From Periconia sp. R9002 (lineage: Eukaryota > Ascomycota > Dothideomycetes > Pleosporales > Periconiaceae), in the NCBI GenBank assembly GCA_023627715.1, contig JAMAHW010000017.1, positions 310,001 through 374,000 on the forward strand: a stretch of 64,000 nt of DNA. The letters are read 5' to 3'. Positions within the stretch are counted from its first letter, which is position 1; each line of letters opens with the position of its first letter. Shown here piece after piece: positions 56,563 to 64,000 of the stretch. The translations under genes and the position numbers were made by a program. A model generated the notes under the pieces. That model saw only the letters and a list, made by a program, of their open reading frames with translations. It ran no database searches and was not told the DNA's origin.

Positions 56563-57610
56563 TCACGCACCCCCTTCCCCACCACTCTCATTCAACCACT
56601 TATAAACCACCCTCGCATCCTTCCCCATATACCTCTCATCCTTCATAACCTCCCCAAACGCCGCCAACGCCGGCCCATCCAGCACCGTCCGCGCACCACT
56701 CAGCTTCGCCAACTCACTCCCCATCCCCAACACCTTCGCGCAAAGTTCAATCCGAAACCCACCCTCGTACCCGCGACTACTCGGCACATTCTCCATCACA
56801 CCGGGGACGGGGTTCGCTTTACTAGTAACCCAGCACTGCCCGCCCGACACATTAATAACATCGGATAGGAGTTTAAGATCGAGACCCAGCTTCGCGCCGA
56901 TGTTGAGCGCTTCCGACGCCGCGAGCGATGTGATGGCGGAAAGGTAGTTGTTTATTATCTTGAAGGAAGTCCCTGCGCTAGGAGGCCCGCAGGCGAAGAT
57001 GGAGGATGCGGTGCCCATGTGCGAGAGGAAGGTTTTTGCGGTTTCGAAGGCGGAGGGGGTGGGCGTGCCGACCATGAAGGTTAGGGTTGCGTCTTTTGCG
57101 CCCATGGGACCGCCGGAGACGGGAGCGTCGAGGAAGGAGAGGGAGGGGGCGGTGGAGCATGCGGTGAATGTGGATGCGAGGGAGATGATGGTTGAGGGGT
57201 CGATGGTGCCGCATTCCATGACGAGGAGGTTTCGGGAGGGCGTGGTTTGCAGGGCTTTTTCGGCGCCCGTGAGGATCCCGGTTTGGGGGTCGAGGTAGAC
57301 GGTTTTTACGGCTGGAGAGTCGGGGAGCATGGTTATGATGGTGTTGGCGCGTTGGATGGCTTCGGACCCGTTTTGCACGATTGAGACGGGTCCGAGGTTG
57401 GCGGTTTCGGATTGGAAGGTGGTGAGGGCTGACGGGTTGATGTCGCAGATGAGGAGGGTGTGGGAGGGGGGTAGGCCTTTGCGGAGGTTCATGGCCATGG
57501 GGTAGCCCATTACGCCTAGGCCTTTTGGTGGATGTTAGTGGTGTAGGAGAGATTTGGAGGGCTTGAGACGGCGTACCGATGAAGGCTACAGTTTGGTCTG
57601 GAGTTGACAT
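56563..57610 (-). CDS. Beta-hydroxyacid dehydrogenase 2 (HIBADH family)
   Basis: Exons are 57610-57577 and 57521-56563; 330 residues. The intron splits the Gly codon of the Rossmann motif, which after joining reads Gly-Leu-Gly-Val-Met-Gly-Tyr-Pro-Met. Other signatures are an Asp at the end of the second strand (NAD preference), Asp-Ala-Pro-Val-Ser-Gly-Gly and Phe-Lys-x-x-Asn-Asn (K199). It resembles true 3-hydroxyisobutyrate dehydrogenases more than copy 1 does. It is divergent from the MFS transporter gene. Two family members 3 kb apart suggest sequential or parallel oxidations. Confidence 0.93.
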
Positions 57611-58449
57611 GGTTGAAGCGTATGTGATGTTGAAGTTGAAGGTTGCTTTGAACACTCGAATGGTGTTTGAGAGATATCTGGTCGAATATGCTTCCAAACT
57701 ACTTAAAAGTATCAAGAGTCGATAACATATATTACCCTTCTGTTCGGAGCTGTTACATATCTAAGGAAATGTTGTTAAGTGTAGTAACAGTTCAAACTTG
57801 GATAAGATCTGGAAGTACATTGAAAAGTCAAGACACCCAAAAACCGTCAATCAATGCATAGCAGCCCAAAAATACCTATCCATAGCCAAATTCGCCTTCT
57901 CGCGCAGATTCTTAACCAAACCCGTGCCCTGGACCATTCGACATTCATCCGGACCCCTCTTTCCGCACCCCACCTCACTCCAGCACCGATGATCCCCTGC
58001 ATCCGACATCTTCCCCAACGGACCCTTCTCCACACCGAGCTCGGAGAAGAAAAGAACACGACCTCGCTCCGCATGGCATGGCCCCAAAACGGGTGCCGGC
58101 GTTATTGGATTGGATGCTAGCGGAGAGGATCACAGAGGGATCACCACTCACCTTTCCCGGCGCGCCTCGCCTACCGTGACACGGCTGCATCACCGCGCGC
58201 CTATGGGTCAGAGCGACGCATCCATCGTGCCATAATCCTACCCGTCTGGGGTAAACGCGCTATCTGGGCCGTGTCTTGGACGCTCAATCAGGGTCGAGGG
58301 GCATACCTATCACGGATTACGCTGCACTGGGTCTGTATAATCGATGCTTGTCGGTCTGAAAGGACTTACGCCGATCTTCCTCTGACTGAATTCCTCTGTC
58401 TTCAACCCCTCAATCTCTCTCGACATCGAGCAATCAGGCTCGGAGTGGA
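57611..58449. promoter_or_regulatory. Divergent promoter HADH2/MFS
   Basis: 839-bp shared upstream region. It contains GGGGTAAA, the reverse complement of TTTACCCC, at 58248-58255, about 200 bp from the transporter ATG. Confidence 0.55.
58248..58255 (-). promoter_or_regulatory. TTTACCCC motif, copy 3
   Basis: Third copy of the cluster octamer. Copies 2 and 3 share a longer GTTTACCCCA core. Confidence 0.5.
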
Positions 58450-60240
58450 ATGCTGAAGATGGCTGGATTTATCTTGAAAGACGACTCAGGTGTTACGGCC
58501 AAGGAGGAGGAGAAGCAACAGTACCAGGCCACCGAGTACCTCCGACAGGACGAATCGCCAGAGGCCATCGAGGCGCGCGGAAAAGAGGCCGCGCTCGTGC
58601 GAAAGCTGGATTGCTACGTCGCGCCCGTCATGATGCTGCTCATGCTCATTTCGTACTTGGACAGAGGAAATATTGGCTTTGCAGCGACACAAGGCATGAC
58701 GAAGGACATCCATCTCAAAGGCACCGAGCTGAATGTAAGTGGTTGCGATTACGCCGCACATCCTCGTCCTCCATCAGAACTCAGCAACTTGATCCCTCAA
58801 TATTCTATCCTCACCAGCTGACATTGACCTCTAAGACTTCGGTTTCTGTATTCTACATCTTCTACATCCTCGCGGAATTCCCGACTTCGGTCCTGGTGAA
58901 GCGCCTCCAGTTCAATCGCGTGATTCCGGCGATTACCTTCCTATGGGGTCTGACATGCTTATGCACTGGCTTCGTGCAGAACTTTGCTGGTCTGGTGACC
59001 ACGCGCATATTCCTGGGCTTCTTCGAAGGCTGCTTGTTCCCAGCTATGACGCTTTTCATGTGCAATTGGTACACGAGAGAAGAACTTGGCATACGAGTCG
59101 CATACCTGTTTATTGCGAGCGCGTTGAGCGGCGCCGTCGGTGGATTGATCGCGCTGGGTGTACTGGAGATGGACGGAGTGAGGGGTTGGCCTGGATGGCG
59201 ATGGTAAGCTCAATATTGTTCTTCGACTTCGTTCTTGTCGTAGTAACACGGCCAGGTTGTACGTGATTGAAGGCATCATCACGATAGTCTGGGCCTTCAT
59301 TTGTGTCTTTGTCGTTCCCAAGGACTACGAGACGGCGTACTTTCTGAACGAGGAGGAGAAGAAGATCATGCGTCTCCGCGCTGCGCGCACAGCAGCTTAC
59401 TCGAGCAGCGACGGTCGCCACAGCAAAGAAGAAATCAAAGCAGCCGCCAAAGACATCAAGAGCTGGCTCCACGGCTGTATCCAGATCTGCGTCGTCACCA
59501 TCTTGTACGGTTTCGGGACCTTCCTGCCCATCATCATCAGATACGGCTTCAAGTACTCCGTCAAGCAAGCTCAGTACCTGTGCGTACCTACGAACCTAGT
59601 ACGTATCGCCTTCCTATACATTAACCACCAGCTACTAACCAGACGCAGTGGGGTGCTATCGTATACGCATTCGCTGCCTGGATGTCAGATCGATACCAGA
59701 CGCGCTTCCTACCCATGATCATCGCAGCGCCCTTTGGAATCGTCGGTTATGCCGTCCTACTGTCACCCGTTTCACCTGCCGTATGGTACTTTGCGACGTA
59801 CCTCATCGCCACAGCTTGTTTCATCTGCACAGGCAGTAACATCACCTGGCTTTCCGTGAACTGCGCACCCGACGGCAAACGTGTACGTATGCCCATCATC
59901 CAAACTTCCCTCGATAGCTCATCGTATCGCATCTCCAAGACCCTCACTAACTTCCTACCCGCGCTCGCAGGCTGCCTCCATCGGTATCTTACTAACACTC
60001 ACCAACATCGGCGGCGTCGTCTCAGGCCAGATCTACCAAAGCAACGCCGCTCCCGGCTACAAACTCGGCCATGCGTGGAGCCTCGGATCCCTGGTTTTCG
60101 CCTGGTGCGGCTGGTGGGTCGTCAGAGCCATCTACAAGAGAAGAGAGGCTGGCAAGGATAGAAAGTTGGCTGAGGGATATACGACGCCGCCTGGGCAAAT
60201 GTACACTGATCGGGAACCGGACTTTAGGTATCAGATTTGA
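58450..60240 (+). CDS. MFS transporter, anion:cation symporter (allantoate/nicotinate-type)
   Basis: Five exons: 58450-58734, 58836-59203, 59256-59598, 59649-59882 and 59971-60240; 499 residues, or 496 from the second ATG at 58459. A charged cytosolic N-terminus leads to the first helix, which carries Leu-Asp-Arg-Gly-Asn-Ile-Gly. This motif marks the ACS family (Tna1, Dal5-like). Twelve helices can be placed, with a central charged loop. The third donor was chosen because it yields the family-like block before Trp-Gly-Ala-Ile-Val-Tyr. ACS carriers import organic anions at the plasma membrane, so this is the likely uptake step for the cluster substrate. Confidence 0.92.
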
Positions 60241-60964
60241 GGTCGGAGTAGGTGTTGATAGAAAAAGGGACTCGGTCTAGGGTTGGGAGTGGCTGAATCG
60301 GTTCTCTGTGCGTTACCTTGCGCTTCGGGTTTAGATTAATAGATTTCCATACATGGATGGATCTTCTGAATCAATTGTGATGCGTTCTGCTGATACCCAG
60401 TGTCCTGCATCGAAATTACGATCGGATGCTGATTCTGTGCATATGTTTTGTTGCCCTTCACGCAACATTTAAACATCTTACACAACTCTCATCAACCCCT
60501 AAAAAAATCTATCAAAACTCTCACGTACAAAAATGCTGCGATTGGTCAGTCCAGCAATGACACTCTGCACAAACCCAATGTCGTGATCGCGGCTACGTCC
60601 CTTTGCGCCGCTAACCATCGGATAAGACAACATACATGGCTAAAGCCGATATGGGATTCCCGCTCCAGGAAAACCCGCGCCTCCACCACATCTCGCGATA
60701 GCGGAAAGGTCCGCGATTCGCAAAACCCCATCGACAGCTGACTACCCTATTGTAACTTTGTGTGTGCTGTTAACTGCAGTATGCAGCATGCAAGCATGCC
60801 CGCATTAGCGCCATTTTTTCTTCATTCCTCGAAAAACCCCCGCGAACGATAAGTTCCGGTCACTCTTCTTGTGCGCGGGTGGCGACTCTCCTGCTCATCT
60901 ATTTTTCTTTAATTTCTTTTCGGAAGCAGTTTAATTTAGCAGTGATATTGCGAGAGAGAACGAG
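60241..60964. other. Intergenic between two MFS genes
   Basis: 724 bp, no gene. No TTTACCCC copy, which may mean the next gene lies outside the regulon. Confidence 0.5.
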
Positions 60965-63476
60965 ATGTCTTCTCGAATAACAGAACGCACGCCTCTTCTC
61001 TCCAACACGGAGCCATCGTCCAGCGAACGAGCCCCGCTATCGGAACCTCCTCTTGACAAGAGTCGACATGTGGCGATGGGGAACGGCAGAGACGAAGAGG
61101 TATTGGTGACGGAGGAAACTGATGTTCTCATATCGTCGGTTGCTTCATCGACGGCGACAGATTCGTCTTCGTCTGTCTCGGTGGCGAGTATCGTCCTCGT
61201 CTTGTTGATCGGTGAGAATTACGTTTTCCTTCGTGGCCTTGTATCTTGTTCTGCTTCTTCGCGTGAAAGGAGCTTTTGACCTTTCTTGCTGTCAGACAGA
61301 GAGACTGATTTGTTTTCGCGCGCGTCTTGTGCGTTTCTTGTCACAGGTGTTATCATGTCGAACGCTGATAGTTCGTTTTTGATGGCCACGCATACGGTCA
61401 TTTCGTCCGAGTTTGGCGCTTTGAGGGATTCGAGTTGGTTGCTTACGAGTTTTGTGCTTGCGAGTGCCGTCACACAGCCTTTGGTGAGATTGATCATTTC
61501 GTATTTGATTTTGGGAGAAAAGAGATCGAGGGTGCGAATTGTAGTGCCTGCGCATAAAAAGAAGTTGTTTGTTGTATTCATTGAGTTTTAGGAGGATTTG
61601 TACTGATACTGTGAGGTTCGTAGTATGGGAAGCTCAGCGATATATATGGGAGGAAACGATGTTTGATCGTGGCGTACTTGCTCTTTGCGGTTGGCTGGTA
61701 AGTGTTCTTCCATCGTTATCAAAGTCCAAATTTCTTGTGATTTACATATTCCTGCAAGATAAATATATTCAGAGAGCAGTCAACTGACCAGCTTCAACAG
61801 TGCCATCGTGTAAGCTCCCCCGAAAACGCCCTCAAAAGCCACGCGTTAACAGCATGACAGAGGTATCGGAACATCCATGCCACAGCTCATCCTAGGAAGA
61901 GTGATATCCGGTCTGGGATCCTCAGGCATGACAGCCCTAGTCTCCATCCTAGTAACCGACCTTCTTCCTCTGCGCTCGGTTGCAGCATGGCGCTCCTACG
62001 TCAACATCATCGCTACTACGGCCCGCAGCATCGGAGGTCCATTGGGCGGCTGGCTCGCTGACACTGTGGGATGGCGATGGTCTTTCATCGGTCAAACCCC
62101 GATCGCTTGTATTGCCATCATTCTCATTGCCATCATGGTTCCTTCGCACGCAGAACTGCAACGATCGATAAAGAAGAACTCGTCGGACGAACACATGGAA
62201 AGCGAAGAAAGTGAGCCAAAAGGAAGTAAACTATCCCGCGTTGATCTTCAAGGCGCGACTTTTTTGACTTTGAGTATTTTGGGATTTCTGCTCCCGTTGC
62301 AGGTCGCCGGAGATCGCGTGGCGTGGTCGGATCCACTGATTCTGGGGTCGTTGGGGGCTGGGAGTGTTTTCCTTGTGTTGTTTTGCATCACGGAGCAAAA
62401 ATTCGCGAGGGAACCCATCATTCCTCTTGAATTGCTGATACAAAAGGACTTGGTGATCTCGCTGATTATTACAGTCGCTCAGGCGACGGCGCAAGTTGGT
62501 GTGAGTGAATTTTATCTGTCTTCCGAGTTGTCGTCACGATTCGATCGTTTGACTGTGAATTCGTCGACACTGATACTCCCGAAAATATAGCTTATGATCG
62601 TTGTACCGCTGTACTTCCAAGTGACGACCGAAGCCTCAAATAGTGAAGCTGGAGCACACCTCGTTCCGGGAGTAGTCGGCAACGCAGTCGGAGGTCTCGT
62701 ATCTGGTTCAATCATAAAACGGTACGACCTTTTCACCCTGTCTTCCCACCGTCAGTCTATCCGCCTCAAGATCTTCTTCTGACACTCCCCAGCACCGGCC
62801 GTTACAAAAACATAACCATTTTTTCTCTCTTCTTCGCATGTCTCGGCTACGTCCTCCTCATCTTGCGCTGGCGCGGAAACGACATCAACGCTTTCGAATC
62901 AACGTATAATTTCCCCGGCGGCTTCGGCGTGGGCGTAATGAGCTCATCGCTCTTCGTCGGCATCCAGGCTTCCATAGATCCAGAACACTCTGCCGTCGCG
63001 GCCTCAACGCTGTATTTTTCGGGTTTGGTAGGCTGTATGACGGGCATGGCGGGCACGAGTGCGGTATTGCTGGGAGGGTTAAGAGGAGCGCTGGACAGGC
63101 GGTTAGATGGAGCAGGTTTTGACGTGGTGGAAAAGTCTAAGGTTTGTTTTCCTTGTTCATTGCGTTTTTGGATTATTCTTTTCATGATGTTGTGGCTTCG
63201 CAAAGAATACGGCCCAGTGCTAATTGCGTGACCAGATTATTGAACGCGCAGTGTCGGATTTCCACTATGCACATCGCGCCGAGGGGAAGTTAGCCAGTAT
63301 CGTTGTCGGCTCGTACGTTGAAGCATTTACATATACACACTGTAAGCCTTTCAGTGCCTCTTTGTCTTGCTCTTGTAGTTGACCCCGGTCGCTGACATCC
63401 CAATTCAGTTTTTGCATTGGCGTGCTCCTTGTTCGCTCTTATCAGTGCTGTTTTCCTGAAGGAGTACAAGCTGTAG
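60965..63476 (+). CDS. MFS exporter, DHA2 type (vacuolar basic amino acid/drug)
   Basis: Nine exons: 60965-61211, 61347-61483, 61624-61697, 61801-61809, 61861-62500, 62591-62721, 62793-63141, 63236-63341 and 63409-63476; 586 residues. The fourth exon is only 9 nt. The N-terminus has a Glu-Arg-Thr-Pro-Leu-Leu motif, often a vacuolar sorting signal. MFS motif A reads Tyr-Gly-Lys-Leu-Ser-Asp-Ile-Tyr-Gly-Arg-Lys and motif C Gly-Pro-Leu-Gly-Gly-Trp. Fourteen helices are expected. The acidic dileucine and layout fit Vba-like vacuolar transporters; drug efflux is an alternative. Confidence 0.9.
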
Positions 63477-64000
63477 GATATATGGAAGTTTCCATATCAG
63501 CAAAATCCTGCATCTATTAGTGTTAGGAGGTAGCATACAGTATCAAAAGATGTTTTTGATCTTCTGCTAGGGTTGATCAACGATTGGTATCTCAATAGCG
63601 GCGGAATCCCCTCCTTGAAAGTATCGGCCCATTTGTAGCAGTAACAGTTGACGGTTGCAGTCGTTAGAAAGCTGGAAAGATCTAACGAGTCGTTGCTGTC
63701 TGGATGTATCGTCCTTTCGAAATATAACACCTTACATAATCCCCGGCGGCCCACACAAATAGAGTGCGTCATAAATTATAACTAACCCACACAGAATTAC
63801 GCACTGGGGCAGCCACGGCAACAATATCCAAAACCACGAGGATCGCCTCTATCTTAATCGTATCCATGTTGCAGAATCAGCTTGTGGCAGGCCTCAAGTG
63901 CTTTGTATACTATACATTACTAGACCTTTAATTTAGAAGCCTGAGTCCCTTCGAAGAACTCAAAGCTTAGAACCGCCCCGACTAGATGAACGACAAACGA
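63477..64000. other. Intergenic, window edge
   Basis: No credible gene. A minus-strand 91-residue frame at 63497-63772 has no recognisable character. Confidence 0.5.

Noticed and set aside
1..64000. CRISPR arrays, prophage, transposase or reverse transcriptase genes
   Set aside because: None seen; the repeats present are simple-sequence arrays, and the organism is a fungus.

Overview
The window is nuclear DNA from a filamentous ascomycete (Pezizomycotina). Genes carry short introns of about 45-140 bp with GTRNGT donors and CTRAY branch sites. The gene set is typically fungal: a C2H2 plus fungal-transcription-factor-domain regulator, a hybrid histidine kinase, a fungal F-box/zinc-knuckle protein, tandem zf-PARP fingers, dynactin Arp10, Nop58 and RNA polymerase III Rpc9. 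Dothideomycetes is my guess from gene style only and is not demonstrated. I rebuilt gene models by hand by joining reading frames across splice sites. Every multi-exon model below closes in frame.

Left part (1-18 kb): a Ser/Tyr-rich protein; two tandem paralogues (1491-2399 and 2955-3809) that share a possible Cys-His-Asp site; an unknown three-exon gene (4176-5066); an auxin-efflux-carrier-type transporter (5959-7356); an atypical Rho/Ras-like GTPase (7812-8552); an unknown protein (9264-9872); an F-box protein (10731-11839); a single-pass Cys-rich cell-surface protein (12745-13717); a tandem zf-PARP protein (14296-15503); and a thioredoxin with a hydrophobic tail (16027-16608).

Middle (18-45 kb): a hybrid histidine kinase (18173-22377), tRNA-Lys(TTT), a large single-pass Cys-rich membrane protein, an alpha/beta hydrolase, a small secreted protein, a degenerate Hsp70-like protein with a signal peptide, Arp10, Nop58, an unknown Pro-rich protein and Rpc9. 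Long non-coding gaps rich in simple repeats lie at 37.3-39.6 and 41.4-44.2 kb.

Right part (45.5-63.5 kb): a compact cluster that looks catabolic. It holds two metallo-beta-lactamase-fold lactonase-like hydrolases, a zinc alcohol dehydrogenase, a C2H2/fungal-trans regulator, a carboxymuconolactone-decarboxylase-family protein, two beta-hydroxyacid dehydrogenases, an anion:cation-symporter-type MFS importer and, at the edge, a DHA2-type MFS exporter. Six of the genes form three divergent pairs (MBL1/ADH, HADH1/MBL2, HADH2/MFS). Each of the three shared promoters contains the octamer TTTACCCC. This suggests one regulon, perhaps driven by the resident C2H2 factor. The likely job is uptake of a lactone- or lactam-bearing or aromatic-derived compound, ring opening by the hydrolases and oxidation by the dehydrogenases. 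The substrate cannot be read from the sequence.
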